Origin: Bacteroidota bacterium
GTDB taxonomy: Bacteria > Bacteroidota > Bacteroidia > Bacteroidales > VadinHA17
DNA length: 49,147 nucleotides
Reading direction: 5' to 3'
NCBI GenBank assembly: GCA_011049175.1
Contig: DSCJ01000087.1
Location: forward strand, 1 to 49,147
The notes beneath the pieces are model-generated. The model saw only the letters and a list, made by a program, of their open reading frames with translations. It did not search any database and was not told the origin of the DNA. This document shows positions 26,481-39,000 of the stretch, one piece after another. Position numbers and translations under genes: made by a program. Each line of letters opens with the position of its first letter. Position 1 is the stretch's first letter.

Positions 26481-27974
26481 ATGAAACGAATATATATTAT
26501 ATCCATTCTAATTGCTGGTTTATTGGTTTCATCATGCGATGAAGAAATCCTTAATAAAACTAGTCCTAACGGGTTTACCACCAGCTCGTATTATCAAAAT
26601 AAAGAACATTTAGAGTCTGCTACTAACGCAATTTATGCTAACTTCAACGGAGCGAACCTTTTTGGACGGATGATGAAATATTTATGTGCCTGTCGTTCTG
26701 ATGAACATGCATCAGGCGGCCCTCAGCTGGAAGTTCATAACGCCCAGCTGCTGAATGGCACGTACGATAACACAATCTACACCATAACAGGACCCTGGGA
26801 AGGATTGTACCGGACCATTCACCGCGCCAATTCTGTTATAGAGTTCGGACCGGCTATTGAAGATCCTACACTGAATCCTGACATAAAGGCGCACCGTATA
26901 GCAGAAGCAAAATTTCTGAGGGCATTTTGTTACTATTACCTCGTAGCTTTCTGGGGAGAAGTACCACTTTATACTGAAACTGTTAAATCACCGGAAGGGG
27001 AAAAAGCCCCTGCATCGGAATCTGAGATTTATACGCTTCTCGAAACCGACTTAGGCGATATTATCCCCGTTTTGAATGTTACACATGATGATGCAAATCT
27101 TGGCCGGGCAACCAAAGGAGCAGCCCAATTATTACTTGCCAGGGTTTTAATGCATCAGGGGAAATATGATGAAGCACGCACTATTCTGCTCGACGTCTAT
27201 GATGGACCATACGAACTGGTTGATAATTATGCGCATAATTTCCAGGAAGAAACTGAATACAACGAGGAGTCCATATTCGAGATAGGGTTTACCGGAACCA
27301 ATTTTAACTGGTGGGCTGATGGTAACGGGACCTCGGCCGCAGATAAAGGTCATGTAATGTTCCAGGATGTAAGCCCGACAGGGTGGAGAAACTTAGTCCC
27401 TTCAGACAAACTTTTAAATGATTTTGAGAGCATATCCAAAGGTGATGCAAAAGACGACCCCCGGTTAAGCGAAACAGTGATATTTGAAGGCGATACCTAC
27501 GGGCCTAACGGCGAGTATACTTTGACTGAGTCAGCATACGGTTGGTATAAATATTCCCCTATGTATAAATTAAATCCAGGTGGATACTATATATCAACGA
27601 TAAACTACAGAAACATGCGTTATGCCGAGGTGCTCATTAAACTGGCTGAATGTGAGAATGAGGTTGGTACGCCAGGGGCTGCCATTGGTTACTTGAATGA
27701 AATCAGGAGCCGGCCAAGTGTGGATATGCCGGATTATCCGACAACCAATTATCCTTGCGATTCAAAAGACGAAATTTACAGAGCTATAATGCATGAATCG
27801 CTGGTTGAGTTTTCAAATGAACTTTTCAGAGCTGTTGAATTGGCTCGTTGGAGGAAAAATGGCAAGTTCTCTGCTCTCAATCCGGAGCCTATTGAATATA
27901 TCGCTAATAACCCCAACAGAGCTTTGTTACCTATTCCAAGCACAGAAGTAAGTAACAACTCTGAAATTGATTAA
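26481..27974 (+). CDS. susD: SusD-like glycan-binding lipoprotein
   Basis: Surface lipoprotein that caps the SusC barrel and binds the oligosaccharide. The 497 residues have lipobox LVSSC (Cys19). The N-terminal SusD fold is clear (SPNGFTTSSYYQNKEHLESATNAIY split over two motifs; GPWEGLYRTIHRAN; AEAKFLRAFCYYYLVAFWGEVPLY), as is the C-terminal RagB/SusD domain (NYRNMRYAEVLIKLAECENE; EFSNELFRAVELARWRKNG). It starts 30 bp after susC, the invariant pairing. A hairpin follows 46 bp after its stop and may set the mRNA 3' end of the highly expressed susCD part. Confidence 0.95.
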   Translation: MKRIYIISILIAGLLVSSCDEEILNKTSPNGFTTSSYYQNKEHLESATNAIYANFNGANLFGRMMKYLCACRSDEHASGGPQLEVHNAQLLNGTYDNTIYTITGPWEGLYRTIHRANSVIEFGPAIEDPTLNPDIKAHRIAEAKFLRAFCYYYLVAFWGEVPLYTETVKSPEGEKAPASESEIYTLLETDLGDIIPVLNVTHDDANLGRATKGAAQLLLARVLMHQGKYDEARTILLDVYDGPYELVDNYAHNFQEETEYNEESIFEIGFTGTNFNWWADGNGTSAADKGHVMFQDVSPTGWRNLVPSDKLLNDFESISKGDAKDDPRLSETVIFEGDTYGPNGEYTLTESAYGWYKYSPMYKLNPGGYYISTINYRNMRYAEVLIKLAECENEVGTPGAAIGYLNEIRSRPSVDMPDYPTTNYPCDSKDEIYRAIMHESLVEFSNELFRAVELARWRKNGKFSALNPEPIEYIANNPNRALLPIPSTEVSNNSEID

Positions 27975-28020
27975 TTGATTTCATAACCTGAAGGTTACTA
28001 AAAACACACAAAACAAATTG

Positions 28021-28054
28021 AAAGAGGCTGCCTCTAAACAGAGACAGCCTCTTT
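28021..28054 (+). terminator. Strong stem-loop after susD, poor T-run
   Basis: A 15-bp stem with one mismatch (28021-28035 with 28040-28054, loop AAAC) beginning 46 bp after the susD stop. Only three T close the stem and the following bases are GCCTGAA. It is thus a weak terminator, more likely an attenuating or mRNA-stabilising 3' structure that lowers downstream enzyme expression relative to susCD. Confidence 0.5.
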
Positions 28055-28082
28055 GCCTGAACCATAAGATAATAAAAACCGA

Positions 28083-28610
28083 CCTCTACAAGATGCACAA
28101 CAAGCCATCAAAATCGTCCAGGAAAATGCTTCGAAATAGAAAATAAACCCGGTTAATATAGGTATAATGGGGTTTATGGCATGAGAGCATCTGGAATTAA
28201 CATTAGCAACCCGGTACCATCCATTAATCGACAACACTAATAACACAAGTCTGCGTCCTGACTATTACATATTGGTTTATCCTGTTATAAGTATGCAGGA
28301 AAGTCTAACGCACAGGGGTTCCAGAAATCAGCTATTAGGGGAAAATCCGGATTCTGAAGACATCAATAACTTTTCATCCGAAATGATGGTGGATGAAAAT
28401 AACCCGCCAGCCTGTATCACTCATGCAGCAAACGACAATGTAGTTGATGTGGATAATAGTATTTTCTATTTCGAACAATTAAAACATCACAAAGTGCCTG
28501 TGGAAATGCATATTTGTCAGAAAGGAAATCATGGATTCATTTTCAAACACGAAACATGGATGTATCCACTCATTCAATGGATGAAAAATTCAGGATTTTT
28601 GATTAACTGA
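28083..28610 (+). pseudogene. Dead acetyl-xylan-esterase-like alpha/beta hydrolase (BD-FAE type), N-terminus lost
   Basis: Reading one frame from 28083 gives the C-terminal two thirds of a BD-FAE-like esterase. PLQDAQQAIKIVQENA is followed by a TAG (28137-28139), then INPVNIGIMGF and the place of the GFSAGGHLAS nucleophile elbow, here GFMA-stop-EHLEL (TGA at 28182-28184). The rest follows: TSLRPDYYILVYPVISM, GSRNQLLGENP, the acid-bearing CITHAANDNVVDV and catalytic-His region GNHGF. The catalytic Ser is replaced by Met and two stops interrupt the frame; the N-terminal about third is absent, ending near the post-susD hairpin. The open 112-codon part 28272-28610 can look like a gene but cannot be active. 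Position between susD and GH8 fits a former xylan esterase of the locus. Confidence 0.85.
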
Positions 28611-28654
28611 ATCAATAGATGCTCATTTATCATTTTTAGAAAAACAATAATTAA

Positions 28655-31881
<3,227 letters not shown>

Positions 31882-31924
31882 ACATAATCAGTCAATTCAG
31901 CAATAACAAACTAAAACACACAAA

Positions 31925-34462
31925 ATGACTTTCAAAATTATTAATCTGCGGAAAATCCTGTTGATATTTCTATTCGCTACAACTAGCATTCTTTCGTTTG
32001 GACAAAAACTACAACTCAACGAAAAAGAGTATTTTGAAACCACCGGGTTAAATGTACTGGTGTTCAACAATGAATACAACGGAATGTTCTTCGATGAAAA
32101 AACCGCTGGCATCGAACTGATACATCATGGTGTAAGAACATCTACCGGTGGAGCCGTCAGACTTCAAAACACGCCTGAACAATGGGATTTAATCCCTGCT
32201 CTGGTAAACAAGACGGTTGATAAAAACAACAACAGCATTGAATTCACTTTACGGTATGATGCTTATGATTTTAATCCAAATATCACAGTGACCCCGAAGG
32301 ACGATGGTTTTCAGATAGCCGTATCACTGGACCAACCCCTTCCGGATGAATTAGAAGGAAAAGCTGGCTTCAACCTGGAATTTTTACCTTCTGCATACTT
32401 CGAAAAGAGCTACCTTGCAGACGGCAAACCGGCAAACTTTCCGCTTTACCCGTCAGGTAATACAACCATCAAGCCAAGAAAAAACAAGATACCCCAGTAT
32501 GCAGGACACAGCACTTTTGACGACCGTGGGCTTGAAGAATACATCGACCCCGACCCATTGGCCAAAGGACACACCCTGGTTTTGGCTCCCGAAGATCCGG
32601 AAAGATATGTAAAGATTGAATCTACATCGGAGATAATGCTTTTTGATGGTCGAAGTCTCGCTCAAAACGGATGGTTTATTGTCCGCAGTATATTGCCGCC
32701 CAACCAAACCGGTGAAGTTCTTAACTGGTATGTGGAACCAAAAACAATTGAAAACTGGGTACGCGAACCAAACATCGGTTTTTCCCAGGCCGGATACCAC
32801 CCCGATCAAAAGAAAGTGGCCGTTATTGAACTCGACCAAAATGATACCCCACTAATACATGCTTCCATATATGAAGTAACTGAATCAGGAGAGAAAGTAA
32901 AACACCTGACTGTTGACGTAGAAGAATGGGGAAAATATTTACGATACAATTACCTGAAAGCGGATTTCACTTCTGTCAAAAAACCGGGATTGTACTGCAT
33001 CGAATATGGAAATCAAACAACCAATACATTCTCCATTGACAATAATGCTCTGGCAGATGTATGGCATCCAACGTTAGATGTCTTTCTGCCTGTGCAAATG
33101 GATCACATGAAAGTAAACGAAGCCTATCGTACCTGGCATGGAGAACCCTTTAAGGACGATGCCTTGCAGGCTCCTGTAAACATCGAATTTTTTGATGGTT
33201 ACAGTATGGACTCGGTTACCGACACAAAGTATAAACCACTGGAGCGCATACCAGGCCTGGCCGTTGGTGGCTGGTTTGATGCCGGCGATTATGATATCCA
33301 AACCGGCACGCACTGCCGTACCATACAAAGCCTGGTGGATTCATGGGAGTACTTCAAAGTGAACAGAGACCAGACTTTTATTGACCAGGAAACCCGATAT
33401 GTGGATATTCACCGCCCCGATGGCGATCCGGATATTCTTCAGCAAATTGAACATGGCACACTGAACCTGGTGGCACAGATTGAAAATATCGGGCATCCTG
33501 TAAGAGGAATTATTGTTCCCAATCTGCATCAATACCATCATCTGGGTGATGCTTCCACCGAAACCGACAATTTGCCATACAATCCGAGCCTCGGCCTTTA
33601 CGAAACGGATGGAACAAGTTCCGGAACATTAGATGACAGATGGGCTTTTACCAACCGTAACCACATGCTTGATTTTTCAACCGTAGCGGCTCTCGCCGCA
33701 GCCAACAGGGCGTTAAAAGAATACAACAGCGAACTGGCAGCAAGATGTCTCCGCCTGGCGAAAAACCTGTATGCAGAAGCTACTGAAATAATAAAAAATG
33801 CAAAGCCAAACAGGTTTTCACAATGGGGGCACTTCAGTGAAATATCTGCAGTATTACAGTTATATATTGCAACGGGAGAAAAAGTTTATGCAGACCGTTA
33901 TGAAGAAATCATCTGGCCCGCTTTGGATGAATCATCAGAATGGACGCTTTCAATGGCCTTGCAGGCGATTCCTCACATGGATGAAGACTTTAAAGAGCAA
34001 CTTGAAAAATACGTAGTTAAACACAAATCAGAGATCACCGAATTAGAAGCTGAAAATCCTTATGGAGTCCCGATCTCCACAAGAGGATGGGCCGGAAACT
34101 CAGGTGTCATCGATTGGGCAATCACCAACTACTTGGCATACAAAGCCTTTCCCGAAATCATTGAAAAGGAAGATGTTTACAAAGGATTGAATTACTTGTT
34201 TGGATGCCACCCTTATTCCAACATCTCGTTTGTATCAGCCGTTGGCACCCGGTCAAAAAAGGTCGCTTATGGAAGCAACAGGGCAGATTTTAGCTTTATT
34301 GCAGGCGGCGTGGTACCGGGAGTATTGATATTAAATCCTGATTTCCCCGAAAACAAGGAAGACTGGCCGTTTTTATGGGGAGAAAACGAGTATGTGATAA
34401 ATATTGGAGCAGCCTATATTTATCTGGCCAATGCAGTTAATGATTTGTTAAGCGAAAAATAA
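31925..34462 (+). CDS. GH9 family glycoside hydrolase with N-terminal extension
   Basis: Inverting endo- or exo-acting glycoside hydrolase; GH9 is mostly cellulase but also includes glucosidases and xyloglucan- or mixed-linkage-active enzymes. The 845 residues contain a signal peptide (about 1-26), an unassigned beta-rich region of about 240 residues, a CelD_N-type Ig domain (about 275-370; GFSQAGYHP, KPGLYCIEYG) and the (alpha/alpha)6 catalytic domain. Catalytic Asp452 and Asp455 lie in GGWFDAGDYD, followed by a GCHPYSNISFV segment and general acid Glu822 in ENEYV near the end. It starts 43 bp after the CE1 gene. Its substrate in an otherwise xylan-type locus is unclear; it might be the backbone-cleaving enzyme or act on contaminating beta-glucan. 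Confidence 0.88.
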   Translation: MTFKIINLRKILLIFLFATTSILSFGQKLQLNEKEYFETTGLNVLVFNNEYNGMFFDEKTAGIELIHHGVRTSTGGAVRLQNTPEQWDLIPALVNKTVDKNNNSIEFTLRYDAYDFNPNITVTPKDDGFQIAVSLDQPLPDELEGKAGFNLEFLPSAYFEKSYLADGKPANFPLYPSGNTTIKPRKNKIPQYAGHSTFDDRGLEEYIDPDPLAKGHTLVLAPEDPERYVKIESTSEIMLFDGRSLAQNGWFIVRSILPPNQTGEVLNWYVEPKTIENWVREPNIGFSQAGYHPDQKKVAVIELDQNDTPLIHASIYEVTESGEKVKHLTVDVEEWGKYLRYNYLKADFTSVKKPGLYCIEYGNQTTNTFSIDNNALADVWHPTLDVFLPVQMDHMKVNEAYRTWHGEPFKDDALQAPVNIEFFDGYSMDSVTDTKYKPLERIPGLAVGGWFDAGDYDIQTGTHCRTIQSLVDSWEYFKVNRDQTFIDQETRYVDIHRPDGDPDILQQIEHGTLNLVAQIENIGHPVRGIIVPNLHQYHHLGDASTETDNLPYNPSLGLYETDGTSSGTLDDRWAFTNRNHMLDFSTVAALAAANRALKEYNSELAARCLRLAKNLYAEATEIIKNAKPNRFSQWGHFSEISAVLQLYIATGEKVYADRYEEIIWPALDESSEWTLSMALQAIPHMDEDFKEQLEKYVVKHKSEITELEAENPYGVPISTRGWAGNSGVIDWAITNYLAYKAFPEIIEKEDVYKGLNYLFGCHPYSNISFVSAVGTRSKKVAYGSNRADFSFIAGGVVPGVLILNPDFPENKEDWPFLWGENEYVINIGAAYIYLANAVNDLLSEK

Positions 34463-34486
34463 CTATAAACTATTAACAGAAAGGCT

Positions 34487-35998
34487 ATGAGACTTTTTAA
34501 AAATATTTGCTTTTACACTTTGGTATTATGTTTGGTTTCAGGCAACCTTACTGCACAGGAAATCGCATTAATAAAAATTGATCCCGACCGCAAAATTGAC
34601 ACCATTGACCCGAATATCTACGGGGCGTTTGTTGAGCCGATCCGAACGGTGGTATATGGAAATATCTACGATCCCGATTCCCCATTTGCTGATGAAAATG
34701 GCTTCAGGAAAGACTTCATTGACCTCATAAAAGAGTTGAATATTCGTAATGTCCGCTGGCCAGGAGGAAACTTCGTTTCCGGCTATAACTGGGAGGATGG
34801 CATCGGGCCGAAAGACCAGCGTCCCGCCAAACTCGATCTGGCATGGAATCAAATTGAAACCAACCAGATGGGAACCGACGAATATGCCAAATTCTGTAGT
34901 CTGATCGGCGCCGATAATTTTTTGTGTATCAATGGAGGAACAGGCACGCTTGACGATGCCCGCAACTGGGTGGAATACTGCAACTATGAAAAAGGAACAT
35001 TCTACTCTGATTTGCGAAGAAAATATGGCAATGAAGAACCTTTTAATGTGAAATACGTGGGGCTGGGAAATGAAATAGACGGTCCCTGGCAAATGGGACA
35101 AAAATCGGCAGAAGATTATTGCAAATTTGCACTGGAAGCCGGAAAACTTATTGCGCTTATCGATGAAGACATTAAGCTTGTTGCTTCTGGTGCTTCATTA
35201 TACCGCCCCGGAAACGAGTGGGTCGATTGGAATGAATACGTTCTGGATAAAATGGTGGGCAAAATTGATTACATCTCGGTACACCGATATGCCACCGAAG
35301 CCCTCCCCGGGGGCAGAGAAAACAATGTATTTTCCGACCGTATGTCACTTGGTCTGGATATCGATGAAAAAATAGAAACCACACACGCACTCATTAAAAA
35401 AGCAATGGTAAAATCCGAGTCCGATCGCCCGGTTTACATCTCTTTTGATGAGTATTCGCCCGGTTTTGGAGGAATGGCCAGTTCACTTTTGTTAGCTCAA
35501 CACCTGAACTCATTTATCAGACATGCCGATATTGTAAAAATGGCCAACATCACCATGATTACAAATCTGACAGGACATTCTCCTGAAGGTGTTTTTAAAA
35601 ATTCCCTGTTCCATACCTTTCATCTCTATTCCAACAATGCGATTGGTACCGCGCTGGATATTTATACTGACGGACCATCTTATGACAATGAGATATTCAA
35701 CAATATCCCCTATCTGGATGTAACAGCAATTTTTAATGAATCGGAAAAGAAAGTAATCCTCAATGTGGTAAACAGGCACGAGACAGAAGCGATAGAGACA
35801 AAAATCGATTTACAGGCCGGCAAATACACAGGCAAAGCTACTGTCAACGTAATTAATGCCGAAAATCCGAATGCCAGAAATACCATTGATGAATCGCCTG
35901 TTTCAGTCGAAACCGATCAACTTAACTTTAAGGGAAACGTTATCAAACATACTTTTCCTGCGCATTCATTTACTCAAATCGAAATCCCGGTGAAATAA
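34487..35998 (+). CDS. GH51 alpha-L-arabinofuranosidase
   Basis: Retaining exo-enzyme that removes arabinofuranose side groups from arabinoxylan or arabinan. The 503-residue protein has a signal peptide (about 1-24, LTAQ), NIYGAFVEP, RWPGGNF near residue 90, acid/base Glu196 in GLGNEIDGPW and nucleophile Glu322 in SFDEYSP. The C-terminal beta domain follows the barrel. It starts 24 bp after the GH9 stop and ends 17 bp before the GH3 start, so it lies deep in one operon. Export fits a periplasmic step after SusCD import. An endoglucanase activity known for few GH51 members is less likely given the neighbours. Confidence 0.93.
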   Translation: MRLFKNICFYTLVLCLVSGNLTAQEIALIKIDPDRKIDTIDPNIYGAFVEPIRTVVYGNIYDPDSPFADENGFRKDFIDLIKELNIRNVRWPGGNFVSGYNWEDGIGPKDQRPAKLDLAWNQIETNQMGTDEYAKFCSLIGADNFLCINGGTGTLDDARNWVEYCNYEKGTFYSDLRRKYGNEEPFNVKYVGLGNEIDGPWQMGQKSAEDYCKFALEAGKLIALIDEDIKLVASGASLYRPGNEWVDWNEYVLDKMVGKIDYISVHRYATEALPGGRENNVFSDRMSLGLDIDEKIETTHALIKKAMVKSESDRPVYISFDEYSPGFGGMASSLLLAQHLNSFIRHADIVKMANITMITNLTGHSPEGVFKNSLFHTFHLYSNNAIGTALDIYTDGPSYDNEIFNNIPYLDVTAIFNESEKKVILNVVNRHETEAIETKIDLQAGKYTGKATVNVINAENPNARNTIDESPVSVETDQLNFKGNVIKHTFPAHSFTQIEIPVK

Positions 35999-36015
35999 TC
36001 TTTTACATTTCTGTC

Positions 36016-39000
36016 ATGCAACGAACAAAAGCAAAACGGTTTGTTTTAACCATTGTCATTGTTTCCATTATGGCTTTCATCCCCGGCGGGGAACATAGTA
36101 AAAAGCCAATATACCTGAACACCGCCTATTCATTTGAAGAGAGGGCGGCTGACCTGGTTTCGCGGATGACCCCCGAAGAAAAACAAAGCCAGTTTGGCAA
36201 CACCATGCCTGCAATCCCACGATTGGGAATCAACTCATATAATTTCTGGGGTGAGGCGCTGCACGGAATTATGGGCCGTAACAACAACAGCGGAATGACG
36301 GCCACATCATTTCCCAATAGTGTAGCGGCAGGCTCTACCTGGGATCCTGAATTAATTAAACGGGAAGCTAAAGTCATTTCGGATGAAGCCCGCGGGTTTA
36401 ATCATGATTTGATTTTTACGCTCACTTACTGGTCACCGGTTATTGAACCGGCCAGGGATCCACGCTGGGGCAGGACTGCTGAAACATTTGGAGAAGATCC
36501 GTTTCTGGTTTCTGAAATAGGGAAAGGATTTATACAGGGAATGATGGGTGATGATTCCCGCTACCTGAAAACGGTCCCCTGTGGAAAGCATTACCTGGCC
36601 AACAATACCGAGTTCAATCGTCATTCCGGAAGTTCTGAACTGGATCAAAGGGATATGTATGAATATTACCTGTTGCCCTACCGCACACTCATTCGCGATT
36701 ACAACCTCCCTTCTATTATGACCGCCTACAATGCAGTAAACGGGATTCCGGTGTCAGCCAGTAAATTTCTGGTCGATACCCTTGCCCGTAAAATATATGG
36801 TCTTGATGGATACGTTACCAGCGATTGTGGTGCAATTGATGACATTGTAAGAGGACATCATTATGCCGAAAATTACACACAGGCCGCTGCAATGGGCATT
36901 AGAGCAGGTGTGGATATCGACTGTGGAAGTGTTTATCAAAACCATGCGTTTAAAGCATTGGAAGAGGGCTTAATTACTCAGGGTGAAATGGATAAGGCCC
37001 TGATTAACATTTTTACTATCAGAATGCGAATCGGCGAATTTGACCCCAAAGGCATGGTTCCTTACGCCGGCATCAAACCCAACAAAGTAAATGATCCTTC
37101 GCACCATGACCTGGCCATTGAAATGGCAACAAAGACACCTGTTCTGCTAAAAAACAATAAGATGGTAAAATCAGGAAATAACGTGTTGCCTATTGATCTA
37201 TCCCAAATCACGAAAATAGCCGTTTTAGGCCCTCAGGCCGATTTGGTAGAACTGGGAGATTATTCAGGTCCGGTCGAGCCCGATTTGAGAATCACTCCGT
37301 TGGACGGAATACAAAATTATATGAAAGAACATAACCTGAAAACAGAAGTTGTCTCAAAATCTGTAGGTAACACTTCTAAAAAGACAGACTTCTTTACCAT
37401 TTCCGGCTTTTCAACCGTCACCACTGACGGCCGCATACAAAAATTTAATGCAACCAAATTTGATAAATCAGCCAAAGGTTTGATTACTGCTGAACGTTTT
37501 GGACAAACGACTGTAAGAGGCATAAAAGATGGTGACTGGACTTTGTATGAAAATATTGACATTACTGATGTGGATTCCATCCGCTTCAACATGACCATTG
37601 CCGAAGATGGTGGTATACTGGAGGTTCGCGTTGGATCTGCAACCGGAAATGTTCTGGCATCTCAGGAAATAGTATCCACAAACAAGGAAAATAACAATTC
37701 ATGGCTCAGACGCCCCGAAACCATCCCGGTTAAAATAAACACCCTGGGAATCACTGGCCCCCAAACACTGGTGCTCGTATACCATGAACCGGAGCCCGAC
37801 GGCACCGACCAGGAAACACTGGATATGGCCGCTTCTGCTGATGTGGCTTTGGTATTTGTAGGAACCGACCAATCCACCGGAAGAGAAGAATCGGATCGTT
37901 TCTCTATCACACTTCCCGGTAATCAGAACGGGCTTATTAAGGACGTGGCAGATGTCAATCCCAATACCATCGTAGTAATGCAAACCATGGGTATGGTAGA
38001 AGTTGAAGAGTTTAAAAGCCATCCCAATATAAAAGGTATTATCTGGACAGGGTATAACGGCCAGGCACAGGGAACTGCAATGGCAAAAATCCTTTTTGGT
38101 GATGTCAATCCCGGAGGAAAACTCAATGTTACCTGGCATAAGTCACTCAACGATTTGCCTGATTTTAACGATTATTCCCTGAGAAAGGGAAAAGAAAATA
38201 ATGGCAGAACTTATTGGTATTTCGATGGGGATGTATCTTATGAATTTGGTTATGGGCTATCGTACACCACATTTGAGTACAGTAATTTTTCCATAAGCCA
38301 GACCGAAATTACACCCAACGATAAAATTACCGTGAGTGTTGATGTAAAAAACACCGGACAGTTTGATGGGGATGAAGTCGTTCAGGTTTATGTAAAAACA
38401 CCGGACAGCCCGGCTTCTCTCCAAAGACCCATCAAGAGATTAAAAGGCTTCAAAAGAGTCACCATTCCTAAAGGCCAGGTAAAAAGAGTTCATATTGATA
38501 TCGACTGTGAAGACCTTTGGTTTTGGGATGCAGAGAATGATCACATCACTTTTGACCAGGGGAAATACATTTTTGAAATTGGCACTTCTTCACGAGACAT
38601 CAAAGGTAAGATAGAAGCAACCATGCAAGGCAGGTATAAACCCGAACTCGTCAATGTTGTGGCCGAAAGCGATAAAGTTGTTCTGAAGCCGGGTAACGTA
38701 ATCCAAACCTGCGTAACTGCTGCAATGACCGATGACAGCTTTTATGACATCAACAAAGCCAATGTAACATACAGAAGCAATAATCCGGCAGTGGTTAGTG
38801 TTGACCAACACGGTGAAGTTACAGCAACCGGTGTGGGTGTTGCATCTGTATTTGCATATGTTACGATTGATGGTAAAACGGTTTCAGACAGTTATCCGGT
38901 GAAGGTGATGCCCGATTTGACACCAAAATCAATTTCCGTAAATGGAAAAACCATTCCGGAATTTGACAAAGAGGTGAAAGCCTACAGTTACCTGCTTAAA

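Noticed and set aside
28272-28610. Intact 112-aa alpha/beta hydrolase gene
   Set aside because: It is only the open tail of a longer broken gene; the homologous frame continues upstream through two stop codons and lacks the catalytic Ser.
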